A DNA stretch of 64,000 bases from Kosakonia pseudosacchari (GCF_900184035.1 NZ_FXWP01000009.1:744001-808000); one strand, 5' to 3'; positions 44,141 to 57,911 are shown, counted from the first letter of the stretch. Notes: generated by a model not told the origin, from the sequence alone. Numbers and translations are program-made.

Positions 44141-44472
44141 CCCACAAAGCGCGATCGCGCGGCCGATACAACAGATATCTGCGTTAAATTCACGCTACCC
44201 GCGTGCAAAAATGCGATGCTGTTTCGCGCATATTCCCGGATTACTCAAAGCCGACAAGCGGGCTAACTGGCGTGGCTGATGATATTTATCTTGCACCACG
44301 TTAAACATAAGACGTTCGGCCACCGCTCCCGCAGGCGTAGCGTTATTAAGCACTACGCCTTTCTCGTTATGTCATGAAATCGCTGATTCATTTCTTACAA
44401 ATTTGACGCTCGCAAAGCCAGCGTCTATAGGTTTGTGCATACCTTTTTTACTGTTATCTCAGGAGCGATGAT
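44141..44472. other. Gap between mdtG and mysB
   Basis: 332 bp without a recognisable gene. It contains a hairpin with an 8-bp perfect stem (AGGCGTAG at 44333-44340, CTACGCCT at 44353-44360) followed by TTCTC, which may terminate mdtG. The mysB promoter should follow, near 44400-44450. Nothing else was recognised. Confidence 0.5.
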
Positions 44473-44862
44473 ATGGCCGAAACTGAACTGGAGTATTACT
44501 CAACACTGTCGGAAGCAATTGATGCCGCGCGGGAATTATTTATTGCCGACAACCCGGATCTTGATGAAGAAGAAATCAGCGTGCAGCAATTCAATGTGCA
44601 AAAGTATGTTCTTCAGGATGGCGATATCGCGTGGCGCGCTGAGTTTTTTGCGGATGAAGAAGAGCCAGGCGAATGTCTGCCTCTTTTAAGCGGTGAAGCC
44701 GCACAAAGTGTCTTTGACGGCGATTTCGATGAAATTGAGATAAGCCAGGAGTGGCAGGAAGAGAATACGCTGCACGAATGGGACGAAGGCGAATTCCAGC
44801 TGGAGCCGCCTCTTGATACCGAAGAGGGACAGACAGCCGCTGATGAGTGGGATGAGCGCTGA
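44473..44862 (+). CDS. mysB: Acidic protein MysB (MsyB)
   Basis: Very acidic 129-aa cytoplasmic protein (E. coli 131), rich in Glu and Asp. E. coli MsyB in multicopy relieves secY/secA export defects, but its normal role is unknown. The N-terminus AETELEYYSTLSEAIDAAREL is conserved. Its stop codon abuts the stop of the convergent yceK. Confidence 0.93.
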   Translation: MAETELEYYSTLSEAIDAARELFIADNPDLDEEEISVQQFNVQKYVLQDGDIAWRAEFFADEEEPGECLPLLSGEAAQSVFDGDFDEIEISQEWQEENTLHEWDEGEFQLEPPLDTEEGQTAADEWDER

Positions 44863-45090
44863 TTACTCGTAAGGGCCGTGATTGGCATCCAGCGGTAATA
44901 AAAGGGTGTCAAACACCAGTGAAAAGGGGAGATCAAGCACGGTAATGTAGCGCCACGCGGAGTCGCGGACATCCCATTTAACGCCGGGATAATACTGATT
45001 ACCGTGTCCCTGACCGGGAATTGTCCGGCTGACGATGCTACCGCAACCACTTAGCAGGCACGCCATGACGACTACCAGAATCACTCTCAC
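44863..45090 (-). CDS. yceK: Lipoprotein YceK (GTG start)
   Basis: Small lipoprotein of 75 aa, the E. coli length, with lipobox LLSGC and the conserved SRTIPGQGHGNQYYPGVKWD. The start is GTG at 45090, preceded by AGAGGT; the longer ATG frame at 45120 runs into the opgH terminator and adds non-conserved residues. Function unknown (DUF1375). Confidence 0.9.
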   Translation of the reverse strand: MRVILVVVMACLLSGCGSIVSRTIPGQGHGNQYYPGVKWDVRDSAWRYITVLDLPFSLVFDTLLLPLDANHGPYE

Positions 45091-45121
45091 AGGCAACCTC
45101 TTCTTATTTATATCAGACAAA

Positions 45122-45149
45122 AAAATACCGGCTCCTGGGCCGGTATTTT
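45122..45149 (-). terminator. opgGH terminator
   Basis: Perfect 11-bp stem (AAAATACCGGC/GCCGGTATTTT) with a 6-nt loop; on the minus strand it is followed by U residues. It lies between the opgH stop and yceK. Confidence 0.85.
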
Positions 45150-45162
45150 CCTTAATGTCGGC

Positions 45163-49492
<4,330 letters not shown>

Positions 49493-50641
49493 ATGACTAA
49501 AACCCCCGCACAACGAGAATATTTCCTTGATTCCATACGCGCCTGGTTGATGCTGCTTGGGATCCCATTTCATATTTCGCTGATCTACTCCAGCCATATG
49601 TGGCACGTAAACAGCGCCTACCCTTCATGGTGGCTAACGCTGTTCAATGACGCCATCCATGCGTTCCGTATGCAGGTGTTTTTTGTTATTTCCGGTTACT
49701 TTTCATACATGTTGTATTTGCGCTACCCGCTTAAGCGTTGGTGGAAGCTGCGTGTTGAGCGTGTCGGCATCCCAATGCTCACCGCGATCCCACTGCTGAC
49801 GCTGCCGCAATTTATTATGTTGCAATATGTGAAAGATAAAACAGCCGAATGGCACACCCTATCGACTTATGACAAATTCAACACACTGTCATGGGAACTC
49901 ATCTCCCATTTATGGTTTTTATTAGTCCTTGTAGTATTAACAACCGTCAGCATGGTGCTGTTTAAAAAACTTAAAAATAGCGCTAACCGGATGGCTGGCA
50001 ATATTTCGCTGGCGAAACTGTCGCTTTGGTTCCTGCTGTTAGGTATCGCCTGGGCGGCGTTCCGTCGAATGGTGTTGATGATCTATCCGGATATATTGCG
50101 TGACGCGCTGTTTAATTTTGCGGTCATGCAGACGTTGTTCTACATTCCGTTCTTCATTCTCGGCGCGCTGATATTTATTAACTCGCGCCTGAAGTCACTC
50201 TTTACCACGCCTTCGCCGTGGTGCATGCTCGGCTCGGCGCTGGCCTTTGGTGCTTATTTGCTTAACCAGCGTTATGGCAGTGGCGAGGGCTGGATGTACG
50301 AAACCGAGGCGGTTATCACCATGCTGCTGGGCCTGTGGATGGTCAATGTGGTCTTTTCATTGGGCCACAAGATGCTGAACTTCCAGTCAGCGCGCGTCAG
50401 TTATTTCGTGAACGCATCCCTGTTTATCTATCTGGTTCACCATCCACTGACATTGCTATTTGGGGCGTGGATCACACCGCATATCCAGTCCAACCTCCTC
50501 GGTTTTCTTACCGGGCTGGTCTTCGTCATTGGCATTGCGGTGCTGCTGTATGAAATCCATCTGCGCATTCCGCTGCTACGCTTTCTTTTTTCCGGCAAGC
50601 CGCAGCACAACGACGCGAAGCGTCATGCTCACGCCAGATAA
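49493..50641 (+). CDS. opgC: Glucans succinyltransferase OpgC
   Basis: Polytopic inner-membrane acyltransferase (382 aa; E. coli 385, about 10 helices) that adds succinyl groups to periplasmic glucans. It belongs to acyltransferase family 3; the conserved [20 protein letters not shown] carries the catalytic His. It is divergent from opgGH and convergent with ymdB. Confidence 0.96.
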   Translation: MTKTPAQREYFLDSIRAWLMLLGIPFHISLIYSSHMWHVNSAYPSWWLTLFNDAIHAFRMQVFFVISGYFSYMLYLRYPLKRWWKLRVERVGIPMLTAIPLLTLPQFIMLQYVKDKTAEWHTLSTYDKFNTLSWELISHLWFLLVLVVLTTVSMVLFKKLKNSANRMAGNISLAKLSLWFLLLGIAWAAFRRMVLMIYPDILRDALFNFAVMQTLFYIPFFILGALIFINSRLKSLFTTPSPWCMLGSALAFGAYLLNQRYGSGEGWMYETEAVITMLLGLWMVNVVFSLGHKMLNFQSARVSYFVNASLFIYLVHHPLTLLFGAWITPHIQSNLLGFLTGLVFVIGIAVLLYEIHLRIPLLRFLFSGKPQHNDAKRHAHAR

Positions 50642-50648
50642 CGTTTCC

Positions 50649-50672
50649 GGCTGCCCTGCCCGCAGAGCAGCC
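50649..50672. terminator. Hairpin between opgC and ymdB
   Basis: GGCTGC-C-CTGC/GCAG-A-GCAGCC, a GC-rich stem with one mismatch, lies in the 36-bp gap between convergent genes; there is no T tract, so termination may be weak. Confidence 0.5.
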
Positions 50673-50677
50673 GCGCC

Positions 50678-51208
50678 TTATTGAATGTGCTGAGTCAGTA
50701 AGCGCTGATAAAGCTGCGTCATTTCGTCATCGAAACAAACAAAAATCACCTGCTGGAGTTGAGGCCGACGTATGAGGTGGGTAGCGACAGTATTAACGGC
50801 GATTTCCGCCGCCGCGGCTTTTGGGTAACCATACACGCCGGTACTGATCGCGGGAAAAGCAATGCTGGTGTAACTATTGGCTTCCGCCAGTTGAAGGCTA
50901 TTGCGGTATGCATCCTCCAGCAAGCGCGCTTCATTCTCTTCTCCGCCACGCCATACCGGTCCAACCGTATGGATAACCGCTTTTGCCTTTAGATTTCCCG
51001 CCGCCGTAATCACCGCATGGCCAGGCGGACACTCTCCCTGCTGCTGTCGCACCTGTCGGCACGCATCGAGCAAAGCCGGCCCGGCGGCACGATGAATCGC
51101 GCCATCCACACCGCCGCCGCCAAGCAATGATGAGTTTGCTGCATTCACAATCACATCCACTTCAAACGTAGTGATATCCCCCTGAAGCACCTGCATACGT
51201 GGTTGCAT
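50678..51208 (-). CDS. ymdB: O-acetyl-ADP-ribose deacetylase YmdB
   Basis: Macrodomain protein (176 aa) that hydrolyses O-acetyl-ADP-ribose and, in E. coli, inhibits RNase III during stress. The ADP-ribose site [20 protein letters not shown] is at residues 23-42 and [12 protein letters not shown] near residue 120. In E. coli it is followed by clsC; here opgC follows directly, in the opposite direction. Confidence 0.96.
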   Translation of the reverse strand: MQPRMQVLQGDITTFEVDVIVNAANSSLLGGGGVDGAIHRAAGPALLDACRQVRQQQGECPPGHAVITAAGNLKAKAVIHTVGPVWRGGEENEARLLEDAYRNSLQLAEANSYTSIAFPAISTGVYGYPKAAAAEIAVNTVATHLIRRPQLQQVIFVCFDDEMTQLYQRLLTQHIQ

Positions 51209-51288
51209 TTTTGCCCCCTATCCGGCCAGTAACCCGTTAACACCGTTAAGTGTATCCGGAAATAGCAAGGGCAACATGTTCAAAATCA

Positions 51289-51597
51289 TCAGTTATAGAT
51301 GATGGTAACCACGGCGCGGGATCGCTGCGCATCGAGATAACGCATCTGGACTTGCGCAACTTGCGAAGAGAGTGATTGTCCGGTTACATCGGAGACCTGA
51401 ATTTGCCGGGTCTGCATTTTATTGTTTTGCACACAGGAGAGCAGCAGATTTTGGTTCTGCGTGTGCGTTTCGCAGCCGCCTTCAACGATGGCACCACGAA
51501 AATGGATCTTCCCTCCCGCCAGCCGGGTTTCCGCACTGGCAAATGACATCATGCAAAAGCAGGCAACAGGGAACACGAACGCTTGAAACAGACGCAT
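51289..51597 (-). CDS. ymdA: Curli-linked exported protein YmdA
   Basis: Small secreted protein of 102 aa with a signal peptide (cleavage near residue 22, SFASA) and two cysteines likely to form a disulphide. It resembles E. coli YmdA, which lies between csgC and ymdB as here. The function is unknown; the fold may be fimbrial-like. The start at 51597 has a GAGGT ribosome site. Confidence 0.85.
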   Translation of the reverse strand: MRLFQAFVFPVACFCMMSFASAETRLAGGKIHFRGAIVEGGCETHTQNQNLLLSCVQNNKMQTRQIQVSDVTGQSLSSQVAQVQMRYLDAQRSRAVVTIIYN

Positions 51598-51740
51598 AAA
51601 CACCTCGTAAGTCACTCATCCCTGACGGTTGAGCTTCGGCCTCTTGATAAGCTACATATCGGCACCATTAGCGCGTTCCTTAATTAAAATTAGCATTCAG
51701 ATGGGGAATGTGTTTGTCGCTGATAGGATTATTAAAATTA

Positions 51741-52061
51741 TTATTCGGCTGGCCACTGCTGGGCTAAATGGAGAGACTGACCATCGGACACCGTGACGAT
51801 AATTTTGACGTTATCGTGCGGGGAAATATTCAAGCGAATACGCGACAGCGCCGTCGTTTGATTCGCCGGGAGCGTCATTGTGTTTCGTTGCCGGCTTTGG
51901 CTCACACCCGCAGCGCCTTCACGCTCGGTAATAATCTGCACCTGGCAAACACAATCCTGTGTAACCTGCACCAGCGGGGTAATGGTGTAATTGTCGCCAT
52001 CGCGGGTGGTATCGAACGTGATCTGGCTGGATAACGCCGCCAGCAATAATAAGGTGTGCAT
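51741..52061 (-). CDS. csgC: Curli assembly protein CsgC
   Basis: Periplasmic Ig-like protein (106 aa; E. coli 110) that prevents premature CsgA amyloid formation. The N-terminal signal peptide ends near residue 10 (LLLAALSS) and the CxC motif is in DCVCQV. The start at 52061 has a GGAGG ribosome site. It follows csgA across a strong hairpin, so its level should be much lower than that of CsgA. Confidence 0.93.
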   Translation of the reverse strand: MHTLLLLAALSSQITFDTTRDGDNYTITPLVQVTQDCVCQVQIITEREGAAGVSQSRQRNTMTLPANQTTALSRIRLNISPHDNVKIIVTVSDGQSLHLAQQWPAE

Positions 52062-52072
52062 AGCGCCTCCAG

Positions 52073-52100
52073 AAAAAACAGGGCCGCAGCCCTGTTTTTT
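52073..52100 (-). terminator. Terminator between csgA and csgC
   Basis: Perfect 12-bp stem (AAAAAACAGGGC/GCCCTGTTTTTT) with a CGCA loop, 13 bp after the csgA stop. Its own T-rich arm gives a U tract. Confidence 0.85.
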
Positions 52101-52113
52101 CCTGCCGGGGGGA

Positions 52114-52563
52114 TCAGTACTGATTCGCGGTAGCGTGGTTACCGTAACCAGTTTGCTGGACAGTAACACTTGAACCCGATGCAGTCTGGTTAACCAGTGC
52201 ACCGTTAGCGACACCGTACTGGCTCACAGAAATATCAGAGTTGCGGCTATTCCACTGATCAATAGTGGCATTGTTTTGTGCCCCGTTCTGCACCAGATCG
52301 ATAGAGCTGGCATCAGAACCCTGGCCCACGTCGGCGGCGTTAGCGGAACCATACTGATGAATGGTCAGGTCAGACTCACGTGCATCGCTTTGCAGAGCAA
52401 GGGCGGCGTTGGCGCTGCCATATTGATAAATGCTCAGTTCAGAATTTGGACCATTGCTGCCACCGCCATGACCGCCGCCATTACCATACTGCGGGACACT
52501 GCCTGCAAATGCGCCTGCTGAAACAACGATCGCTGCGAATGCTGCCACTTGGAAAAGTTTCAT
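52114..52563 (-). CDS. csgA: Curlin major subunit CsgA
   Basis: Secreted amyloid subunit of curli (149 aa; E. coli 151). The signal peptide ends near residue 20 (AGAFA). After a Gly-rich N22 segment come five imperfect repeats of the S-x5-Q-x-G-x-N-x-A-x3-Q type, beginning near SELSIYQYGSANAALALQ and ending YGNHATANQY. Terminal repeats R1 and R5, needed for nucleation, keep their Gln and Asn residues. It is cotranscribed after csgB (40 bp). Confidence 0.97.
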   Translation of the reverse strand: MKLFQVAAFAAIVVSAGAFAGSVPQYGNGGGHGGGSNGPNSELSIYQYGSANAALALQSDARESDLTIHQYGSANAADVGQGSDASSIDLVQNGAQNNATIDQWNSRNSDISVSQYGVANGALVNQTASGSSVTVQQTGYGNHATANQY

Positions 52564-52603
52564 GGTAAACCCCCGTTGGATTGAGATTAAAGCCGCAACG
52601 CTT

Positions 52604-53059
52604 TCAACGTTGAATAACGCGAATAGCCATTTGCGACTGTCGTTGCACCACTACTGCCGTTTTTTGCGTACCGTACTGCGTGATATTTGCCCGGTTACCC
52701 GAGCCTTTCTGAATAATAACCGCGCTATTACCATAAGCCCCCTGCGTAATACTCGCATCGTTGGCGCTACCGGCCTGATCGATATAAGCAAGGTTATAAC
52801 TTCCGGACTGGTTAATTTGCGCTGAATTGTTTCCGCCATTTTGAGAAATAACACCTAATAATTTCGACCCTCGTTGATCAATATGTGCATTATTACTCGC
52901 ACCATGTTGCTCAATATTGGCTGATTGATTATAAGGCGCCTGGCTCAACTCATTAACCGCCATATTATATTCCGGGTTTGCCAGGTCATATCCGGCTGCT
53001 GTTACAAGGCACGGCATTCCTAGCAGGGTTAACATCATAAAGGCTATTTTGTTCTTCAT
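52604..53059 (-). CDS. csgB: Curlin nucleator CsgB
   Basis: Minor curli subunit that anchors to the cell surface and templates CsgA folding (151 aa, E. coli length). The signal peptide ends near residue 21 (LVTAA). Five repeats follow, and the last is the basic, irregular one (VVVQRQSQMAIRVIQR) needed for surface attachment through CsgF. The start at 53059 was chosen for the signal peptide; the longer frame has none. Confidence 0.97.
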   Translation of the reverse strand: MKNKIAFMMLTLLGMPCLVTAAGYDLANPEYNMAVNELSQAPYNQSANIEQHGASNNAHIDQRGSKLLGVISQNGGNNSAQINQSGSYNLAYIDQAGSANDASITQGAYGNSAVIIQKGSGNRANITQYGTQKTAVVVQRQSQMAIRVIQR

Positions 53060-53435
53060 GCTGTCACCGCCAAACTTATTTGTTAATACCTGGTTGCAAA
53101 ACTGAGTATGCAGTGGATAAAAAGAAAATATCTCACCAGCAAGTTGGATTTTCATTAGTCATATCATTCTTAAGCATGAAGCATAATTATCACCTGCTTG
53201 CCGCAGCTTCAGTATCAGATGATTTTTCTTAAATAATTACCCCAATACTATAAGCGTCAATGCACAGGATACGTGGCAAAAGCAATACGCAAAATAAGGA
53301 GAACCTGAAGCCAACAAATGTCAGGTCCTTGTTCTTAATATAAATTATCGCGCAACGTTCTTTTGAAACTCGCTCTGCTTCAGCATTTGTATATCAACAT
53401 ACCCGAACATCAAAATAACATTTCAATATTTAATT

Positions 53436-53488
53436 TTACATTCTGTTACATCATTCACACTTGCTTTAAGGTTGGCAAGCGTTAGATT
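53436..53488 (+). promoter_or_regulatory. OmpR site and csgD promoter
   Basis: TTACATTCTGTTACATC with following TTCACACTTG (53437-53463) resembles the E. coli OmpR D1 site. TAGATT at 53483-53488 matches the E. coli -10. A start near 53500 gives a leader of about 148 nt, the length known in E. coli. Confidence 0.65.
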
Positions 53489-53587
53489 GAATTCGCAGCA
53501 CTCATTACTTTGCATTATTTCTCCCTTGCACGGGCTGATCACTTATTCCTGAACACAGCATAGCGCATCCGACAGTACATCTGGTTT

Positions 53588-53606
53588 CCCCGGTGAATAA
53601 CCGGGG
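53588..53606 (+). other. csgD leader hairpin
   Basis: CCCCGGT/ACCGGGG, a perfect 7-bp stem with a GAATA loop, 42 bp before the csgD start. E. coli csgD mRNA has two leader stem-loops through which OmrA/B, McaS and other sRNAs act; this is the likely first one. Confidence 0.6.
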
Positions 53607-53648
53607 GTTGAAGTTGATGAACAAAAAACAAATACGCGGGGTTTCATC

Positions 53649-54299
53649 ATGTTTAGTGAAGTCCATAGTTCAGCTATTTCAGTTTTATTATTAATAACCA
53701 AACCCTCATTACAGGCAACAGCGCTTCTGCAGCATTTAAAATTTGCGCTCTCATTGCCCGGAAAGCTCCATAATATTCAACGACCTCGCGATGACATTCC
53801 CGCATTGAGCATTGTCTTATTCGACATGATTGATGCGGATAAAAAACTGATTCAGCAATGGCAGAATATCCTTTCGCAAAAGAGTGGTGATATTAAACTA
53901 TTGCTGATGAATACCCCTCTTGATTACCCATTCCAGGATGTAGAAAACTGGCCGAATATTACGGGTGTATTTTACATATCAGAGGACAGAAGTCAGTTGG
54001 TCGACGGATTACAAGGTGTGCAGCGTGGCGAGTGCTATTTCTCACAAAAACTGGCGAGTTATCTCATCACGCATGCGGGTAATTATCGGTTCTACAGCAC
54101 TGAATCTGCCCTGCTTACCCACCGCGAAAAAGAGATCCTTAATAAACTGCGCATCGGAGCGTCAAATATTGAAATAGCCCGTTCGCTGTTCATTAGTGAA
54201 AATACGGTAAAAACGCATCTTTATAATCTTTTCAGGAAGATAGCGGTAAAAAACCGCACGCAAGCCGTCTCCTGGGCTAACGATAACCTCAGGCGTTAA
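53649..54299 (+). CDS. csgD: Biofilm master regulator CsgD
   Basis: LuxR/FixJ-family regulator (216 aa, E. coli length) that turns on csgBA and cellulose synthesis (through dgcC). An N-terminal receiver-like domain lacks the usual phosphorylation pocket. The C-terminal helix-turn-helix (about 150-210) is clear: [36 protein letters not shown] in outline. It heads csgDEFG, 4 bp before csgE. Confidence 0.97.
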   Translation: MFSEVHSSAISVLLLITKPSLQATALLQHLKFALSLPGKLHNIQRPRDDIPALSIVLFDMIDADKKLIQQWQNILSQKSGDIKLLLMNTPLDYPFQDVENWPNITGVFYISEDRSQLVDGLQGVQRGECYFSQKLASYLITHAGNYRFYSTESALLTHREKEILNKLRIGASNIEIARSLFISENTVKTHLYNLFRKIAVKNRTQAVSWANDNLRR

Positions 54300-54303
54300 T
54301 GCC

Positions 54304-54693
54304 ATGAAACGTTATGGGTATCGTCTGGCAAGCGCCGCTTTACTGTTTGCCAGCGTAAACGTATCGGCTGTTGAAGTCGAAGTTCCCGGGCTGTTAGCCG
54401 ATCACACGGTATCGTCTGTCGGACACGACTTTTATCGTGCATTTAGTGACAAATGGGAAAGTAACTGGAAAGGGAATTTAACCATTAATGAACGACCTAG
54501 CGCCCGTTGGGGAAGCTGGATAACGATAATCGTCAATCAGAGTGTCGTCTACCAGACTTTTCTTTTCCCGACGCACCGCGACTTTGAGAAAAATGTTGAA
54601 ATCGCGTTGGCGCAAACCCAGCAAGCGATCGATCACCTGCAAATAAACCAGACGTTGCTTAGCGCTGGCGATATGGCAAGTGATGAATTCTAA
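54304..54693 (+). CDS. csgE: Curli secretion specificity factor CsgE
   Basis: Periplasmic protein (129 aa) forming a nonameric plug on CsgG that directs CsgA to the pore. The signal peptide ends near residue 20 (NVSA). [15 protein letters not shown] is the conserved start of the mature domain. It lies between csgD and csgF. Confidence 0.96.
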   Translation: MKRYGYRLASAALLFASVNVSAVEVEVPGLLADHTVSSVGHDFYRAFSDKWESNWKGNLTINERPSARWGSWITIIVNQSVVYQTFLFPTHRDFEKNVEIALAQTQQAIDHLQINQTLLSAGDMASDEF

Positions 54694-54719
54694 AATACGT
54701 TAAATCTCCGGAGGCTATT

Positions 54720-55133
54720 ATGCGTAGCATATTTACCCTGCTTGCGCTGTTGCTTATCGCGCCTGCATGCTGGGCGGGAACAATGACATTCCAGTTTCGT
54801 AATCCTAATTTCGGCGGGAATCCTAATAACGGTGCATTTTTATTAAATAGCGCCCAGGCACAAAATTCTTATACCGATCCCAGCTATAAAGATTACGGCG
54901 TGGAAACCACCTCCGCGCTGGATAATTTCACCCAGGCAATACAATCACAAATATTGGGCGGGTTACTGACCAATATTAATACCGGTAAACCGGGGCGAAT
55001 GGTGACCAGTGATTTTATCGTGGATATTTCCAACAAAGACGGACAATTGCAATTAAACATCACCGACAGAAAAACCGGCAAGACATCTACGATTCAGGTG
55101 TCGGGCCTGCAAAGCGGTTCAACGGATTTTTAA
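54720..55133 (+). CDS. csgF: Curli assembly factor CsgF
   Basis: Extracellular chaperone (137 aa) that fits in the CsgG pore and holds CsgB at the surface. The signal peptide ends near residue 19 (CWAG). The mature N-terminus [19 protein letters not shown] is the known CsgG-binding peptide. Confidence 0.96.
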   Translation: MRSIFTLLALLLIAPACWAGTMTFQFRNPNFGGNPNNGAFLLNSAQAQNSYTDPSYKDYGVETTSALDNFTQAIQSQILGGLLTNINTGKPGRMVTSDFIVDISNKDGQLQLNITDRKTGKTSTIQVSGLQSGSTDF

Positions 55134-55158
55134 GCCACTGTCTAACAGGACAACAACT

Positions 55159-55992
55159 ATGTCGCGCCTATTCATTTTATTCGCCGTGTGTTTATTAAGT
55201 GGTTGCCTGACTGCGCCGCCAAAACAAGCCGCTAAGCCGACGCTGTTACCGCGGGCGCAAAGTTATCAGGATCTGACGCATCTGCCGCTGCCAAGCGGGA
55301 AGATTTTCGTCTCGGTGTATAACATCCAGGATGAAACCGGGCAATTTAAGCCCTACCCGGCAAGTAACTTTTCTACCGCTGTCCCGCAAAGCGCCACGGC
55401 AATGCTGGTTACGGCGCTGAAAGATTCACGCTGGTTTGTCCCGCTGGAGCGCCAGGGTTTGCAGAATTTGCTAAATGAACGAAAAATCATTCGCGCCGCA
55501 CAAGAAAACGGGACGGTTGCCATTAACAATCGCGTTCCGCTTCCCTCACTGACTGCCGCGAATATCATGATTGAAGGGTCAATTATTGGCTACGAGAGCA
55601 ATGTAAAATCCGGCGGCATTGGCGCACGGTATTTCGGCATCGGCGGAGACACACAATATCAGCTGGATCAAATCGCGGTGAATTTACGGGTGATAAATGT
55701 CACGACCGGGGAAATTCTCTCATCGGTCAACACCAGTAAAACCATTCTCTCCTACGAAGTACAGGCTGGGGTATTTCGCTTTATTGACTACCAGCGGCTA
55801 CTGGAGGGAGAAATTGGTTATACCGCCAATGAACCGGTCATGCTCTGCCTGATGTCGGCGATTGAAACAGGGGTGATTTTGCTAATCAATGACGGGATTG
55901 ATCGGGGACTGTGGGATTTGCAGCAAGGCGCCGATCGTCATAACCCCGTGCTGGCAAAATACCGCGAAATGGCGGTGCCGCCGGAGTCCTGA
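55159..55992 (+). CDS. csgG: Curli secretion channel CsgG
   Basis: Outer-membrane lipoprotein (277 aa, E. coli length) that forms the nonameric secretion pore. The lipobox LLSGC ends at Cys16. The mature part includes the constriction-loop region YNIQDETGQFKPYPASNFSTAVPQ. It is the last gene of csgDEFG and ends at a hairpin shared with ycdZ. Confidence 0.97.
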   Translation: MSRLFILFAVCLLSGCLTAPPKQAAKPTLLPRAQSYQDLTHLPLPSGKIFVSVYNIQDETGQFKPYPASNFSTAVPQSATAMLVTALKDSRWFVPLERQGLQNLLNERKIIRAAQENGTVAINNRVPLPSLTAANIMIEGSIIGYESNVKSGGIGARYFGIGGDTQYQLDQIAVNLRVINVTTGEILSSVNTSKTILSYEVQAGVFRFIDYQRLLEGEIGYTANEPVMLCLMSAIETGVILLINDGIDRGLWDLQQGADRHNPVLAKYREMAVPPES

Positions 55993-56001
55993 AAAAGCAA
56001 G

Positions 56002-56027
56002 GCGTGACTTTTGGTCACGCTTTCTCT
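56002..56027 (+). terminator. csgDEFG terminator
   Basis: GCGTGAC/GTCACGC stem with a 5-nt loop followed by TTTCTCTT; it overlaps the stop codon of the convergent ycdZ. Confidence 0.7.
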
Positions 56028-56497
56028 TGCTCTTTAAGCAGCGGCTGCGCGCGGCGAGAAGCCAGCCACAGCCCGCTGTTTTTCATGGCATAGCCAAACA
56101 CTAACCCCACCGCCAGCGACGGGATGACAAGCCGCCAGTCGCCCTGCCCGGCAAATGTCGCGCAGGCGCCAATAAACGTTCCAGGTACAAATGAGAGCAA
56201 CACGTTTTTGGCCTGAATACACATTAAAAACGCCACCACACCGGTCATCAGATAACCCAGAATATTCAGATGCGGAGCCAGTGCTGCGCCATGAATAATG
56301 ACCTGCGCCCAGGCCACGCCGCTCATCACCGTACAGGCGGAAATAAGCAGCCCTTTTACACCGCCCTGCGGGCAGGCGAAATAGGCGGTGCAGCCGAGAA
56401 AACCGGCCCAGCTTAATAAACCAAAAGAGACAGCCACCCAACCCCAGATGCCGGAGAGAATACCTGTCGTCATTGCGATAGAAAAGAGAATGTTCAT
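56015..56497 (-). CDS. ycdZ: DUF1097 inner-membrane protein YcdZ
   Basis: Hydrophobic 160-aa protein with about five membrane helices, function unknown. The conserved CTAYFACPQGG and SFVPGTFIGACATFA segments match E. coli YcdZ. The start at 56497 gives MNILFSIAMTTGILSGIWGW; codons further upstream have no counterpart in E. coli. Confidence 0.93.
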   Translation of the reverse strand: MNILFSIAMTTGILSGIWGWVAVSFGLLSWAGFLGCTAYFACPQGGVKGLLISACTVMSGVAWAQVIIHGAALAPHLNILGYLMTGVVAFLMCIQAKNVLLSFVPGTFIGACATFAGQGDWRLVIPSLAVGLVFGYAMKNSGLWLASRRAQPLLKEQEKA

Positions 56498-56599
56498 GGC
56501 GCGCATCATAGCAGATGCGCGCTCCCGAGATGCGACTATGCGCACACTATTTGAAAACCACTAATCTCAGTTACATTTTAATTGTGATTAAAATCACAA

Positions 56600-57154
56600 T
56601 TATTCTTCTGATTCTTCCTGCAACTCATCCCACATCGCGGCGATCGCATCGCGTGTCAGCGGCGCCATGGTGCGCCAGAACGGCGTTGTCGCATGGGCTT
56701 CAACTTTGCCAAAGAAAGTGCCACACCAGGGCAGCAGATAATCGGCGAATAAGGTTTCCTGAGCTTCGCTTTCATCTTCTGCGGCCTGATCTTCCAGCCA
56801 TGAGGCCGCCAGCAACAACGTCCCGATGTGATCGGCTGGCGCATCGGTCAGCGGCATGCCGCGGCTGGACAAAAATGAACGCACTTCCGCTTCCGTCGCC
56901 CCTTCCACCCAGGCACTACGATAAGGCGAGACGCGGCACTCGTCGCCGACAAACAGCGCGTTGTAATCAGCCGCCAGAGCCTGCGCATCGCAGTTTTTCT
57001 GCAACCGTTCAAGCAGCGCATCCTGCTCCAGCGGCCAGCTTTCCGCCAGTTTCCCCTCACGGATCATGGTATAGAGCGGCACCAGCAGAGGATCTTGCGG
57101 CTGGCGGTAAAACAACGAGCCCAGTACACGGCAGAGGATTGAAAATTCGTTCAT
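56600..57154 (-). CDS. ycdY: TorD-family chaperone YcdY
   Basis: Helical protein of 184 aa in the DMSO/TMAO reductase chaperone group. In E. coli YcdY stimulates the phosphatase YcdX and affects swarming. It lies 19 bp after ycdX, consistent with a two-gene operon. Confidence 0.94.
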   Translation of the reverse strand: MNEFSILCRVLGSLFYRQPQDPLLVPLYTMIREGKLAESWPLEQDALLERLQKNCDAQALAADYNALFVGDECRVSPYRSAWVEGATEAEVRSFLSSRGMPLTDAPADHIGTLLLAASWLEDQAAEDESEAQETLFADYLLPWCGTFFGKVEAHATTPFWRTMAPLTRDAIAAMWDELQEESEE

Positions 57155-57173
57155 TCAGTTGTTCCAGTCAGTA

Positions 57174-57911
57174 TTAAAGTTCTGCAAATTCGGTAATTGG
57201 CGGCATGCCACGGGATTCGAGAAAATCCAGCAGACGACGCGGCGAGACATTCAGAATACGGTCTTCCGGGAAATCGACGTCATCCAGCACCTTGCGACAC
57301 TCACTGAAATCGCCAAGCGTAAACGCGGTGTGGGAATCCGATCCCAGCGCCACCCAACCGCCGGCATCACGCACTGCGGCAGCCACGGCGCGGCAATTCG
57401 CCTCGCTGCCTTTGCGCGAATGGATAAACGACGAATTGTTAATTTCAAGCGCGACGCCATATTTCGCGGCGGCGGCGGCAACGGCCGGAATATCAATGTC
57501 AAATTTCGGGTTACCAGGGTGGCTAATAATATGGACGTTGCCGCTGGCGATAGTCGCCATCATCGCCTCCGTGTGGGTGGCTTTATCCTGCGGCGGAAAC
57601 ACCGGCTCATGGAAACCGGCGATGATCAGATCCAGCGACGTCAACATCGGTCCGGTGCAGTCGATTTCACCGTTGATGTTTTTAATATTGGCTTCAATAC
57701 CGCGCAAAATGCCCACGCCATCGACCATCCGTGGCCAGATGCGCATATTCACGAAATGCCAGTAGTGCGGCGCATCCGCCATATCCGGCCCGTGGTCGGT
57801 AATGGCAAAGAGCTTGATCCCTTTGCGTTTTGCCTCGGCAATATAATCGTGAAGCGTACTGTAAGCGTGGGTGCTGGCGACGGTATGCATATGCAGGTCA
57901 ACGGGATACAT
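57174..57911 (-). CDS. ycdX: PHP-domain phosphatase YcdX
   Basis: Trinuclear-zinc phosphatase (245 aa, E. coli length). The PHP metal motifs are visible as DLHMHT (residues 5-10), TDHGPD (about 38-43), GFHEP and GSDSH. E. coli YcdX is needed for swarming. It precedes ycdY. Confidence 0.95.
   Translation of the reverse strand: MYPVDLHMHTVASTHAYSTLHDYIAEAKRKGIKLFAITDHGPDMADAPHYWHFVNMRIWPRMVDGVGILRGIEANIKNINGEIDCTGPMLTSLDLIIAGFHEPVFPPQDKATHTEAMMATIASGNVHIISHPGNPKFDIDIPAVAAAAAKYGVALEINNSSFIHSRKGSEANCRAVAAAVRDAGGWVALGSDSHTAFTLGDFSECRKVLDDVDFPEDRILNVSPRRLLDFLESRGMPPITEFAEL

Larger units (their letters stand above)
53060..53648. promoter_or_regulatory. csgBA / csgDEFG divergent control region
   Basis: 589 bp of AT-rich sequence (E. 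coli about 750 bp) carrying promoters in both directions. It is one of the most heavily regulated gaps of enterics, with OmpR, CpxR, IHF, H-NS and RstA acting on csgD and CsgD acting on csgB. I recognise the OmpR-proximal site, the csgD -10 and a leader hairpin (listed separately). The csgB half (53060-53300) shows no clear element beyond AT richness. Confidence 0.8.
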
